From Sandaracinaceae bacterium (GTDB lineage Bacteria; Myxococcota_A; Polyangia; Polyangiales; JADJQN01): a stretch of 64,000 bases of DNA. The DNA lies in NCBI GenBank assembly GCA_016712745.1, contig JADJQN010000004.1:372001-436000 (forward strand), in the 5' to 3' direction. Shown here piece after piece: positions 15,354-23,893 of the stretch. The notes beneath the pieces are model-generated. The model was not told the origin of the DNA. It saw nothing but the letters and a program-made list of their open reading frames with translations, and did not search any database. Positions within the stretch are counted from its first letter, which is position 1, and every line of letters starts with the position of its first letter. The position numbers and the translations under genes were made by a program.

Positions 15354-16979
15354 ATGGCTAACTGCAAACGTGGGTTGAATCGATCGCTCATTCGTGGCCT
15401 CGCGTTAGCAGCATCAGTATTTGCTGCCATGTACGACCCGTCGCCGCTACGCGCGCAGTGGTCGCCAACCTACTGCGCGTGGTCCAGCCATTCGGTGCCG
15501 GTGTATTTCAAGCCCGGTACGCTCGCTGCGAATGGATTCAACGTCACAAATTTTCGTGAGGCTTTCGCTGACGCGCTGGCCGTTTGGAATGAAGAGTCGG
15601 GCGCAAACGTCGATCTCTACTACGCTGGCGAGACAACTGCGTCAGTTCCAACACCCGGACGAATTATTGTGAGCCACGGTGATGATGGGAGTTGCGCGGA
15701 CCCGTTGCTCGCGGTTACGTCGCTGCCCGGCTCCGGGGACTGTTCTGGCGGCGGGGTTTTTATTCAGATGATTCTCAAAGACCCGTGTACTCACGCAGTC
15801 CGTCCGTGGGTTACTACGTGGCCGGGTTCAACGGCGGGTGGCGGTTTTATCTATGAAGGATCGCTGATACACGAACTCGGTCACGCACTGGGATTGCCCG
15901 ACGTCACCACTCAGCACGGAGTGATGCACGGGTGGGCACTGGAGGCCGGCGCAGGCTTGCACCTTTACACAGACGATGGCCTCACGGTGCAACAGCAAAT
16001 GGGTCTCACGACTCGAAATCCGGCGACCATATCATCCACGAATGCCACCTCTTTTGGTGCGCCATCTCTTTTGGCGAGCTACTTTTCAAGTCAAGGCCCA
16101 ACTGTCACCGCGGCCAGTGACGGCGTGAGTCCATTCAGAATTGGTGTCTGGGATCAGATTTGGCAGCTCGCTGGCGCTAGCTCGGGAAACCATGGGTCGT
16201 GGACCGGGATGACTTCGCCGCCCAACGGCTACATTGGGAGTATTCATGATCCGGTCTCGATATCGCGGAGCAACAGTGACAACGAAGTCATTCTGGCGTG
16301 GCCTTCTGATTGCCACACAGAGACACACTGCGACATTCGCTGGGCACTTACCTCAAACGGAGGCTCATCGTGGTCGACGGGCACGATCAGCGGAGCCGGA
16401 GCGATCGGGCGAGTGGAGGTTGCGTACGACGCTTTCCGTAATCGATTCGTCCTCGCGTACATTAACGGCGATAGCGCGAGAATCTACACAGCTTCCGCGA
16501 TCGCGCAAAATCCCCTCAGCTGGAGCGTGCCCCAAGTAGCATCGCAAACGGTCGGTGGCTTTGCACAAGCCTTTCGTTACATGGGCGGGGTCGTGTTTGA
16601 CAGCAGCGGTCTTGGATTGCTCACGGCAGGAGCGTTCGACACGACGGGCCGCCCGGGTGTGATAGTGCAGATGGCAGTTACCTATCCCCTCGCCACTCGC
16701 TATTCAGTTGGCGCGTGGTCTTATGCGAACTCGACTCTGCCGCTGAACTACGTTACGCGTCGTCCGTTTGGCCTTGCCAGATCATCGGGTGGAACAATCG
16801 CCCTAGCTTGGCGTGGGGGATCATCTACGCGTGCGTTTACAACCGCGATCAAGGCATCAATGAGCCCCACGTCCGCGTTCGGAGCGGGCGGTGAACGCGC
16901 ATCGAGCGTCATTAACTCGGTGGACATCGCGTGGTCTCCGGTCAGCAATACCTTCTTAGGAGCATTTTCATGGCCGTGA
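15354..16979 (+). CDS. Secreted metzincin-like zinc protease, 541 aa
   Basis: The ATG at 15354 with GGAG 11 bases upstream gives a signal peptide (SLIRGLALAASVFAAM... to about LRAQ); a GTG at 15300 is less likely. The catalytic zinc motif is SLIHELGHALGLPDV (HExxHxxGxxD, about residue 179), followed by GVMHGW as a plausible Met-turn, so it is a metzincin with Asp as third or auxiliary ligand. The N-terminal part (YCAWSSHSVPVYFKPG, AFADALAVWNEESGANVDLYY) fits the matrixin-like fold. The remaining 300 residues are beta-rich repeats (SISRSNSDNEVILAW, SSGGTIALAWRGG), probably a sialidase-like propeller. It leads an operon with two lipoproteins, whose first start overlaps its stop. Confidence 0.8.
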   Translation: MANCKRGLNRSLIRGLALAASVFAAMYDPSPLRAQWSPTYCAWSSHSVPVYFKPGTLAANGFNVTNFREAFADALAVWNEESGANVDLYYAGETTASVPTPGRIIVSHGDDGSCADPLLAVTSLPGSGDCSGGGVFIQMILKDPCTHAVRPWVTTWPGSTAGGGFIYEGSLIHELGHALGLPDVTTQHGVMHGWALEAGAGLHLYTDDGLTVQQQMGLTTRNPATISSTNATSFGAPSLLASYFSSQGPTVTAASDGVSPFRIGVWDQIWQLAGASSGNHGSWTGMTSPPNGYIGSIHDPVSISRSNSDNEVILAWPSDCHTETHCDIRWALTSNGGSSWSTGTISGAGAIGRVEVAYDAFRNRFVLAYINGDSARIYTASAIAQNPLSWSVPQVASQTVGGFAQAFRYMGGVVFDSSGLGLLTAGAFDTTGRPGVIVQMAVTYPLATRYSVGAWSYANSTLPLNYVTRRPFGLARSSGGTIALAWRGGSSTRAFTTAIKASMSPTSAFGAGGERASSVINSVDIAWSPVSNTFLGAFSWP

Positions 16980-17659
16980 CAATTCGATTTACAGCAGTTG
17001 CTTACTCAGTAGCGCTTTTGGCGGCCTGTAGCGATGCGACGTCGCCTTCTGACGAACAACGCTCTAGTACGTTGGCGATAGTGGCCGACGAGGTGCCGTT
17101 GCCGGAGATGCCGATGGAACCCGCACCTGCCGTGCCGGCGAGTACGCGTTCCGGTACCGGCATTGTGTCCGTTTGTCGCGCACCCATTCCCGCTCGGATT
17201 GAGGACTTTGCAGCAAAGCTTGCCACCGGCCACCGACTGTTTCGCGTCAATACTCCGATGCGTTCACGCGCGGAGCGATTGCACACAACGGAAACGGCCA
17301 GTGGCATAACAATAGTTCCTGCATTGGAACTCGAGCTAAGTGAAATCGGCGCGCGACAGCTTCATCGCGAAGGTGCAAGTACGGACATCGTGATTTTATT
17401 TCCGTTGGCCGACGAGAAGGTGTTTATTGATCAAGCCGGCCAACGATATGAAGCTGCTCCGACAGAAGGCCTGATGCTGCGCGATCGCTACAGTGCGCCG
17501 GAGTACTGGGTGCTCGCGTATCCCGTCGACGGCGAGTGGATCGTGCAGGCCACTCTGGACGTTGGCCCAAGTGGTGGCATCTTAACCCCTGGCGGAGCAG
17601 AGCTTTCCGTCGACGATCTCTCGCGTTACGCAGCCCACTCACCTGAACTCTCGCCGTAG
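16970..17659 (+). CDS. Lipoprotein of the protease operon, 229 aa
   Basis: The ATG at 16970 has TAGGAG nine bases upstream and overlaps the protease stop by ten bases. The signal peptide MAVTIRFTAVAYSVALLAAC ends in the lipobox LLAAC. The mature protein has a Pro-rich spacer and a domain with alternating hydrophobic strands (GITIVPALELELSEI, STDIVILFPLADEKVFI, YWVLAYPVDGEWIVQ). No family is known to me. Translational coupling to a secreted zinc protease suggests a partner: an inhibitor, chaperone or anchoring factor at the outer membrane. This role is inferred from context only. Confidence 0.75.
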   Translation: MAVTIRFTAVAYSVALLAACSDATSPSDEQRSSTLAIVADEVPLPEMPMEPAPAVPASTRSGTGIVSVCRAPIPARIEDFAAKLATGHRLFRVNTPMRSRAERLHTTETASGITIVPALELELSEIGARQLHREGASTDIVILFPLADEKVFIDQAGQRYEAAPTEGLMLRDRYSAPEYWVLAYPVDGEWIVQATLDVGPSGGILTPGGAELSVDDLSRYAAHSPELSP

Positions 17660-17677
17660 TAAGAAGGAGCGAAAGCC

Positions 17678-18283
17678 ATGCGAATTTGTTGGAAGTCGTG
17701 GGCCTTCATGCTGCACGCGTTGGGTGCAATATTTGGACTCGTGGGCACAGGATGCTCAAGCAATGTCACTCCGGGTGCGCCGCGAGAGTTCGTCGTTTCT
17801 GGGCAGCAGCTAGCTCCGCCGCAAAATCTCTATGCGCTCGCTGCAGATATTCGCAGTGACGGTGGTGTGGTTTTCGTATCGAATGCCATCGGCCCGCGCA
17901 CTTCCATTGAGCCGGACACACTTCCCGGACCGGATGCGGAGTTGTTCATCGCTTATCCTCGCGAAACTGCGGACGTTGTAGTGCTCGATGCACTTGGAAC
18001 AACCGACTTACCCGCATCGCTGAACGTCACCGCGTCATCGGGCCAGGCCGAAATGACGGATAGTGAAGGAAACGTTGTTGATGGATGGATAATTACGGAT
18101 AGCGGTAACTGGCGCGATCATGCGTTTCCCAGTGACGGAAAGTACGTCTACTTTCTGATTCCGTCCGATGGCCAGTGGTTCATTCGTTCCGCACGCTCTG
18201 TTGATGAGAGGGACATGGTCGATGGTACTGGAACTGTGGACGGAACGTCGGTACCGGTAAGCTCGCTCGCAACAACAGACTAA
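17678..18283 (+). CDS. Second lipoprotein of the protease operon, 201 aa
   Basis: The ATG at 17678 follows AAGGAG by eight bases and lies 18 bases behind the preceding lipoprotein. The signal peptide (MRICWKSWAFMLHALGAIFG) ends in lipobox VGTGC. The mature part begins NVTPGAPREFVVSGQQL and has a strand-rich body. The C-terminal stretch YVYFLIPSDGQWFIRSARSVD is laid out like YWVLAYPVDGEWIVQATLDV in the previous protein, so the two lipoproteins may be distant paralogues. Function unknown. The IS remnant starts immediately after its stop. Confidence 0.72.
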   Translation: MRICWKSWAFMLHALGAIFGLVGTGCSSNVTPGAPREFVVSGQQLAPPQNLYALAADIRSDGGVVFVSNAIGPRTSIEPDTLPGPDAELFIAYPRETADVVVLDALGTTDLPASLNVTASSGQAEMTDSEGNVVDGWIITDSGNWRDHAFPSDGKYVYFLIPSDGQWFIRSARSVDERDMVDGTGTVDGTSVPVSSLATTD

Positions 18284-18709
18284 GCGCGTGCCGCGCACGT
18301 CGCCCATCACCGCACCGTGCGCCGCATGCTGCTCACCACGCGCGAACGTCTGCGGCCTGACGAGCGCGCAGCCCTACGGCACATGCTCCTGTCCTACCCC
18401 GAGCTGCGCGAGCTCTACGAAGCCAAAGAAGCGATGCACACTTTCTACCGCATCAAGGGTCGTGCGCGTGCCGGCCGCGCCTTTGCAAACCTCGTCGACA
18501 GGCTCGCCACAAGTGCTTTGCCCGAGCTGCAGACGCTCCGCAAAACCCTGCTCCGATGGCGACGCGCCATCCTCGAATACTTTCTCTGCGGCTACACCAA
18601 CGGACGCGTCGAGGGCTTTAATCTCAAAGCCAAGCTTGTGAAACGACGCGCTTATGGGTATCGAAGCTTTCGAAACTACAGACTCCGACTCCTAAACGCT
18701 TGCGCCTGA
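18284..18709 (+). mobile_element. ISL3-family transposase remnant (C-terminal part)
   Basis: The open frame directly follows the stop of the lipoprotein gene and encodes about 140 residues matching the C-terminal region of ISL3-type DDE transposases: LLSYPELRELYEAKE, LRKTLLRWRRAILEYF, the catalytic-end motif TNGRVEGFNLKAKLVKR, and YGYRSFRNYRLRLLNA before the stop at 18707-18709. The N-terminal two thirds, including the first two acidic catalytic residues, are absent, and I see no flanking inverted repeats. It is a dead fragment and evidence of past mobile-element activity within the island. Confidence 0.85.
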
Positions 18710-18794
18710 GCACACTTACGAAGCGTACCCACCATCAAAAGAGAAGAGCCCATCGGTTCAGCGCATGTTCAGTCGAACATCAAGCGGGAACTTA

Positions 18795-18869
<75 letters not shown>

Positions 18870-18993
18870 GAAACAAACTAACGGGGCGCTCGTTTAACCT
18901 TGGGGGGCGCAGGTGTCAAGGCGTGCGGCTCGCCCGAGCGGGACCTCGGGCGCGATCGTGGCGAATTCGTGCCTGGTTTTGCTTGAAGCGGCT

Positions 18994-19632
18994 TCAGTAC
19001 GCAACGTACTCCGGACGCTTGCGGTCGACGAACTCTTGGATGCTTTTGCGCTTCCACTGGCCGTCCACAAATGCCTTCAAGTTCGCGGGGACCGGGTCAC
19101 CGTTGGCGATGAGGCGCTGAAGCATGAAAGCGAGCTCGGCATCCACCAGCGTCCACGTATCGAAAACGCCATCGGTGCGTTCTCCAAGGAGGCGGTCACA
19201 CATCGCGAAGAGCTTCTCGACGGAGCGTTTGGCCGCGTCGCTGAGGGGCTTGTTGGTGTGCGCGTAGAAGATGGTGTGCGTGGAGCGCTCGTCACGAAGC
19301 GCGAGCGTATCGTCGCTGCGCAGCCACGACATGATCTGCCGCGCGCGCGCGCGTTCCGTGGCGACCGTCGGAAAGATGTGCTTCGTTTTCGGGAACGCTT
19401 CTTCCAAATACTCGACGATGGCGCTCGACTCGGCGATGACGATATCGTCATGCGTAAGCGAAGGAATGCGTCCGGTGAGCGTACGAATGGGGTATCCGTC
19501 TTTGTCTTGCTCGCGCGTATGCAAGGCCAAGGTTTTCACTTCGAATGGCAACTCTTTTTCGCGCAGCGCCACGAAGCACGAAAAGAAGTAGGGGCTGATA
19601 TAGAAGACGTCGCCGGTCAAAGTGAGATTCAT
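18994..19632 (-). CDS. yfcF: Glutathione S-transferase, YfcF-like
   Basis: A 212-residue GST with the two-domain layout. The N-terminal thioredoxin-like domain contains YISPYFFSCFVALREKEL (G-site region), the cis-Pro segment GRIPSLTHDD and the glutathione-contact ESSAIVEYLEE. The helical C-terminal half has RARARQIMSWLRSD and TLVDAELAFMLQRL. Order and wording closely follow E. coli YfcF, a glutathione transferase/peroxidase linked to oxidative-stress defence. Length is typical. It is divergent from the threonine aldolase gene with only about 20 bases between starts. Confidence 0.87.
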   Translation of the reverse strand: MNLTLTGDVFYISPYFFSCFVALREKELPFEVKTLALHTREQDKDGYPIRTLTGRIPSLTHDDIVIAESSAIVEYLEEAFPKTKHIFPTVATERARARQIMSWLRSDDTLALRDERSTHTIFYAHTNKPLSDAAKRSVEKLFAMCDRLLGERTDGVFDTWTLVDAELAFMLQRLIANGDPVPANLKAFVDGQWKRKSIQEFVDRKRPEYVAY

Positions 19633-19652
19633 AGGGCGGAGTTTGGTCTATC

Positions 19653-20681
19653 ATGCGCGCCATGACAATCGACCTTCGCTCCGACACTGTGACCAAGCCC
19701 ACCGAGGGAATGCGCCGCGCAATGGCGGACGCCATCGTGGGCGACGACGGCTACGGGGATGATCCAACAGCGAACAAGTTCGAAGCGCGTATCGCTGCGC
19801 TGTTCGGAAAAGAGGCGGCGCTCTTCGTACCGTCGGGGACCATGGCGAATCAGATTGCGATTCGCCTGCACACCAAGCCCGGCGATGAGGTGATCATCGG
19901 CGAAGGCGCCCACTGCATGCATTACGAATCGGGCGCGGCGGCTGCGCTCTCGGGTGTGCAGTTCGTGATCGCGGGGAAGGGCGGTCTTTACACGCGCGCT
20001 GAGATGGAAGCACTCGTGCGGCCCATCGATTTGTATTTGCCGCGCACGGGACTTGTCATGATTGAGAACACGCACAATCGTGCGGGCGGTCGCGTCTTTC
20101 CTCAGAACGATGTGCTCGCAATCACGGAGCTTGCACGCGCAAAAAACTTGGCGCTGCATCTGGATGGCGCGCGCATTTGGAACGCGCACGCAAAGTCCGG
20201 TCTTTCGCTCGACGTGTTGGCGAAGCCCTTCGACACGGTGAGCGTGTGCTTCTCGAAGGGCCTCGGCGCGCCTGTCGGTTCGGTATTGCTTGGCACGAGC
20301 GAGCACATTGAAATTTCGCGTCGCTACCGCAAGCAGTTGGGCGGGGGCATGCGACAGATTGGCATTTTGTGCGCCGCGGCGGAGTACGGCCTGGACAATC
20401 ACTTGAAACTGCTCGTCGATGACCACGCGCGCGCGGCCCGTTTCGTTTCGTTGATGGCGTCATGCGATGGCTACAAGTGCGACCCGAAATCTGTCGAGAC
20501 GAACATCATCAATCTTGAAGCCACGAAAAAGCACCCCGATGACATCGTCGCGCAAGCGCTGAAAGAGGGCGTGCTCGTCAATGCCGAAGGCGGATCGCGC
20601 GTACGCGTGGTCACCAATTTGGGCGTGAGCGACAAGGACATTGAAGTTGCAGCGGACGTGCTACGGCGTGCTGCGAGTTAG
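19653..20681 (+). CDS. ltaE: Low-specificity L-threonine aldolase
   Basis: A PLP-dependent enzyme cleaving L-threonine or L-allo-threonine to glycine and acetaldehyde. Signatures: IDLRSDTVTKPTEGMRRAM at the N-terminus, the PLP-stacking region ALFVPSGTMANQIAIRL, HLDGARIWNA with the cofactor Asp, and FSKGLGAPVGSVLLG holding the Schiff-base Lys (about residue 202). Length (342 aa) is typical. The first ATG is at 19653; family members usually begin at the equivalent of 19662 (MTIDLRSD), so the start may be there. Its 3' end overlaps the following TPR lipoprotein gene. Confidence 0.93.
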   Translation: MRAMTIDLRSDTVTKPTEGMRRAMADAIVGDDGYGDDPTANKFEARIAALFGKEAALFVPSGTMANQIAIRLHTKPGDEVIIGEGAHCMHYESGAAAALSGVQFVIAGKGGLYTRAEMEALVRPIDLYLPRTGLVMIENTHNRAGGRVFPQNDVLAITELARAKNLALHLDGARIWNAHAKSGLSLDVLAKPFDTVSVCFSKGLGAPVGSVLLGTSEHIEISRRYRKQLGGGMRQIGILCAAAEYGLDNHLKLLVDDHARAARFVSLMASCDGYKCDPKSVETNIINLEATKKHPDDIVAQALKEGVLVNAEGGSRVRVVTNLGVSDKDIEVAADVLRRAAS

Positions 20682-21696
20682 CGCGATCGCACTTTTGCTC
20701 GCGGGGTGTCCGCCGACCTCGTCGTTACCGCGAGGAGATGAGCATCTCGCGGCGATGGCGCGCGCGACACGCGAGTATCACCACGGGCGCTTTGCCGATG
20801 CGGCAACGGCGTACGGCGAGGCCGCGCAGCACGCCGAACGACGCGTCGATCGCGACGAGGCGCTCTACCGCGAAGCAAAGTCTCTCGCACGCGTAGGGGA
20901 GCTGCAGCGTGCGATCGATATCCTCGAAGGCTTGTCACGCGAGCGACCGGTGTCGCGGCGCACGGGCCGCGCGCTTTACGACGCTGCGCGTTTACGCTTG
21001 CGCATTGGAGATGAGAGCGGTGCTATCGCAAACTTCAAGCGCGTAGTCATTGAGTATCCAGATCACGGCGTAGCGTCGCGCGCGATGCACCGTGTGATTG
21101 AGGCTACGAGCGATCCGGCGGCTTTGCGCGCGTGGCTCAATCACGTGTACGAAGTGGTCGGCGCCCGCGACATTGGTGACGACGTGCTGATGCAGCTCGC
21201 TGAGATGTCGCGCCAGGACGGGGATCTCGAAGGCACGCGCGCTTACTTCGAGCGCGTCATCGCGGAGCATCCGTATCCGCACGGTGAACGCTGGGACGAC
21301 GCGCTTTGGCGCCTCGCCGATCTCGACGTGGAGCAAGGTGATCCGGCCCGGGCAGCCGCGCATCTTGAACAAATGTTGTCGGTGCTGGAATCCACGACGA
21401 CACCCGGCAGCTATACCTTGCCGCGTTTTCCTGCATCCATGTTGCGTCTCGGCATTTTGTACCGAGATGATCTGCACGATCACGATCGCGCGGCCGCGAC
21501 GTTTCAACGCCTTTACAACGAGCTTCAGTTCTCGACCTTGCGCGACGATGCAATGCTCGAAGAAGCGCAGATGTACCTCGCCGCTCACGACACCGACCGC
21601 GCATGCGCACTTCTTCATCGCGTCGCCGACGAATTTCAAGAAGGCCGCGCGCGGCGGCAAGCGGCGGAATTACTTGGGACAGCGTGCACTCCGTAG
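20641..21696 (+). CDS. TPR-repeat lipoprotein, about 350 aa
   Basis: The frame opens at TTG 20641 (AAGGA just upstream), with a GTG at 20668 as alternative; both give a lipoprotein signal ending in lipobox LLAGC. The start lies within the end of ltaE, so expression is likely coupled. The mature protein is all helical with TPR-like hairpins (YHHGRFADAATAYGEAAQ, GELQRAIDILEGLSRE, DESGAIANFKRVVIEYP, GDLEGTRAYFERVIAEHP, DHDRAAATFQRLYNEL), resembling YbgF/BamD-type periplasmic scaffolds. It probably mediates protein-protein contacts at the outer-membrane inner face. The specific complex is unknown. Confidence 0.8.
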   Translation: MKLQRTCYGVLRVSAIALLLAGCPPTSSLPRGDEHLAAMARATREYHHGRFADAATAYGEAAQHAERRVDRDEALYREAKSLARVGELQRAIDILEGLSRERPVSRRTGRALYDAARLRLRIGDESGAIANFKRVVIEYPDHGVASRAMHRVIEATSDPAALRAWLNHVYEVVGARDIGDDVLMQLAEMSRQDGDLEGTRAYFERVIAEHPYPHGERWDDALWRLADLDVEQGDPARAAAHLEQMLSVLESTTTPGSYTLPRFPASMLRLGILYRDDLHDHDRAAATFQRLYNELQFSTLRDDAMLEEAQMYLAAHDTDRACALLHRVADEFQEGRARRQAAELLGTACTP

Positions 21697-21777
21697 TATT
21701 TGCGCAGTGAGGGGGAGCGGCGTTGCACACATCTGCGCCTTGCAACCCACCGCGGCCTTCGCGCAACACTGGGACCG

Positions 21778-22485
21778 ATGCGAATGCAAAGTGCTCTTCT
21801 TCTTCTCGCTGCAATCACACTGACGGGATGTGTCGGGCGCCTCGAGGGGCACCAGATCCTCGGCGAGGCGATGAACAATGAGGACGCGGGATTGCCGCCG
21901 CGCGATGCGAGCGTAGGCGACGTCGATGCGGGAGTGCCGCGCGATGACGCTGGTTCCGCGCCCTCCGATTCCGGCACACCGATTATCGATGCGGGCTTTG
22001 ATATGGGTACGACGGCGGGGGTCGACGCAGGTCGCGATTCTGGCGTGCCCGACCTCGGTGGCGACGCAGGCTCTCCGGTCACCGGCGGCGACTGCGACAA
22101 CCCGCTCGAGCAAGAAGAACTGCGCCTTACAAACATTGCCCGCGCGGAAGTGGGCGCTTCCCCACTCGTTTGCGATCCACTTCTCACAGCAGTCGCACGC
22201 GCTCATAGCCGAGATATGTGCGAATTGGGCTACTTCGATCACACGAGCCTCGACGGCCGCAGCCCCTTCGATCGCATGCACGACGCGGGCGTCTCGTACA
22301 CCAACGCAGGGGAGAACATCGCCGCGGGCCAAGACACGCCGGCGGATGTAAACGATGCGTGGCTAAACAGCCCCGGCCACTACGCGAACATCATCAACAC
22401 GCGCTACGGCAAAATCGGCATCGGCTACCACGCCTGCCCCGGCGGCGAGTACAACCCCTACTGGACGCAAAATTTTACTAACTAG
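21778..22485 (+). CDS. CAP/SCP-domain lipoprotein, 235 aa
   Basis: Start at ATG 21778 (MRMQSALLLLAAITLTGC, lipobox LTGC), then an Asp-Ala-Gly-rich linker (DAGLPPRDASVGDVDAG and repeats) of about 85 residues. The C-terminal 130 residues form a CAP (SCP/PR-1) domain: LRLTNIARAEVGASPL, VARAHSRDMCELGYFDH, AGENIAAGQDTPADV, WLNSPGHYANIINTRY. The His and Glu residues of the CAP cavity are present. Bacterial CAP proteins are secreted; activities are poorly defined (YkwD-like). An upstream ATG at 21700 is in frame but would spoil the signal peptide. It is convergent with the acidic protein gene. Confidence 0.9.
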   Translation: MRMQSALLLLAAITLTGCVGRLEGHQILGEAMNNEDAGLPPRDASVGDVDAGVPRDDAGSAPSDSGTPIIDAGFDMGTTAGVDAGRDSGVPDLGGDAGSPVTGGDCDNPLEQEELRLTNIARAEVGASPLVCDPLLTAVARAHSRDMCELGYFDHTSLDGRSPFDRMHDAGVSYTNAGENIAAGQDTPADVNDAWLNSPGHYANIINTRYGKIGIGYHACPGGEYNPYWTQNFTN

Positions 22486-22510
22486 CGTGAAGCGCGACAG
22501 AGCGAAACGA

Positions 22511-22637
22511 AGAATCGTTTCAGCTTGAGTTGAGCCGCGAGCGCGCCCGCAGACGACCGGAGGGAGTGGGCTCGTGCCCATGACCGAAGGAGGCGAGAGG
22601 ACGTAAGCCGCGGATCGGCTCAAGATCAAACGATTCT
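22511..22637 (+). ncRNA. Candidate structured RNA or long hairpin between convergent genes
   Basis: Between the CAP gene stop (22485) and the acidic-protein stop (22639) the sequence folds back on itself: agaatcgttt (22511-22520) with aaacgattct (22628-22637), cttgag (22524-22529) with ctcaag (22619-22624), and ccgcg (22535-22539) with cgcgg (22609-22613). Inside is a perfect ggg-c/tcgt/gccc hairpin (22568-22579). An alternative local hairpin gaaacga-agaa-tcgtttc overlaps the left arm. This could be a structured small RNA or an elaborate bidirectional terminator; no T-run follows. The strand is not known. Confidence 0.3.
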
Positions 22638-22638
22638 A

Positions 22639-23040
22639 CTAGAGGTCTTCCTCTTCTGTTTCTTCCTCGTCGCCCAGGCTTACGTCGTCGACTTCGGCTT
22701 CGTCGGGCTCGTCGACTTCGGCCTCTTCTTCTTCTTCTTCGGGGGCGCCCTCTTCGTCGTCCGGGCTCGTGTACTTCACGTCGATGCCGGCTTCCGCAAG
22801 ATGCGTCTCGAGGAGCTCGAAGAGTTCGTCGACATCGTCGCCGCCCCACTCGTCGAGAATCTCAGAAAGGAAATCGTAGAAGTCACCGTTGTCAACGCGA
22901 CGCTCGATCTCTTCGATCTGATCGTCATTGAACGCTTCCAAGATATCTTCTCGGAGCGTGTCGGTGTCACCTTCCTCCACGGCGTCGGACGCAGAAACGC
23001 GAATCTGCTTCACAGCGCGCTTGTCGAGGTAAATCTCCAT
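22639..23040 (-). CDS. Small acidic protein, 133 aa, unknown
   Basis: Minus-strand frame from ATG 23040 with GGAGG eleven bases upstream; a TTG at 23049 adds three residues. The first 85 residues look like a folded helical domain (MEIYLDKRAVKQIRVSAS, then LREDILEAFNDDQIEEIE, FYDFLSEILDEWGGDDVDEL); the last 40 are almost wholly Glu and Asp (EEEEEEAEVDEPDEAEVDD). The strong acidic tail suggests a regulatory or DNA-mimic-like protein or a partner of a basic protein, but no family is recognised. It is monocistronic, as both neighbours are on the other strand. Confidence 0.68.
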   Translation of the reverse strand: MEIYLDKRAVKQIRVSASDAVEEGDTDTLREDILEAFNDDQIEEIERRVDNGDFYDFLSEILDEWGGDDVDELFELLETHLAEAGIDVKYTSPDDEEGAPEEEEEEAEVDEPDEAEVDDVSLGDEEETEEEDL

Positions 23041-23152
23041 CGCTTTCAAAGCCTCCGAATCCTGTAAGGGCGCGTTACTATAGGAAGGCGAGGTGCCCTG
23101 TCAACAACGGCCAAGATAGGATTTACTGCACGTAGAGTTGAGTACGAATCCG

Positions 23153-23833
23153 ATGCACAGACTGCGACACAACGACATGTTGAAGAGGCCATGGCAACTG
23201 CTGATTGTTGCTACAGTCGCAATTGGCGTTCTACCAGCGTCGTACGTACGCGCTGACGACGATGAGCAGCGCGCGTCGCACGAAGGCCGCGCCCACCACC
23301 CTTCGGTCCTTGGCGCAGAGCTCCACATCGGGGCAGTGTTGCCGTTTGTGGATGTGCTTTGCCCCGCAAGCGATGCCGGTGGGCGCAGCGCATGTCTGTT
23401 GAATGAGGGCATCGGTGTCGGCGGCAGCGTTGAGCGGCGTTGGGAATTCGGCGGCGCGCTTGTGCTCGGCTATGACATGTCGTTTCTGAGTGGAAGCGGC
23501 GTGTACGAGGTCGGTGTCCTACAAACGCTGCGCGTCGGAGCCAAATGGGTGGTGCCGCTTTCCACCGCGCTCAAGCCCTATTTCGAGGTTTCCGCGGGGG
23601 CTTTGCTCTTTGGCGATTCGTTCACGATCGCGACGGCCGGCGGCTCCCTACAGTTTGGATTTGGCGGCGAGCTCGAGTTCGCTGAGAACCTGGCCTTGAT
23701 CGGAGGGATCGTGTTTCGCGGCTTTTCGACGGGATCCTTCATTTCCCCCAACGATATGGTGGCTCGCGGTAGCGATCCGGGGGCAAACCTGGCGATCATC
23801 ATGCAGCTTGGCGTCCTTTACCTTGAAGACTGA
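23153..23833 (+). CDS. Outer-membrane beta-barrel-like protein, 226 aa
   Basis: A signal peptide (MLKRPWQLLIVATVAIGVL to about YVRA) begins either at ATG 23153 or, more naturally, at ATG 23177. The mature protein consists of alternating amphipathic strands with Gly and aromatic residues (GAELHIGAVLPFVDVL, RRWEFGGALVLGYDMSF, GVLQTLRVGAKWVVPL, LKPYFEVSAGALLFGD) and ends LAIIMQLGVLYLED. This pattern fits an eight-stranded OmpA/OmpW-like barrel. A single Cys pair (CPASDAGGRSAC) lies in an early loop. Specific role unknown. Confidence 0.7.
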   Translation: MHRLRHNDMLKRPWQLLIVATVAIGVLPASYVRADDDEQRASHEGRAHHPSVLGAELHIGAVLPFVDVLCPASDAGGRSACLLNEGIGVGGSVERRWEFGGALVLGYDMSFLSGSGVYEVGVLQTLRVGAKWVVPLSTALKPYFEVSAGALLFGDSFTIATAGGSLQFGFGGELEFAENLALIGGIVFRGFSTGSFISPNDMVARGSDPGANLAIIMQLGVLYLED

Positions 23834-23893
23834 GCCTCTCGTTTAGGTTCTAACTTGACGGGCAGATGAGGCCTGGGTTCCACTTCTGATCGC

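Noticed and set aside
18288..18641. Plus-strand frame overlapping the ISL3 remnant
   Set aside because: Out of frame with the recognisable transposase residues; low-complexity Cys/Ser/Pro content.
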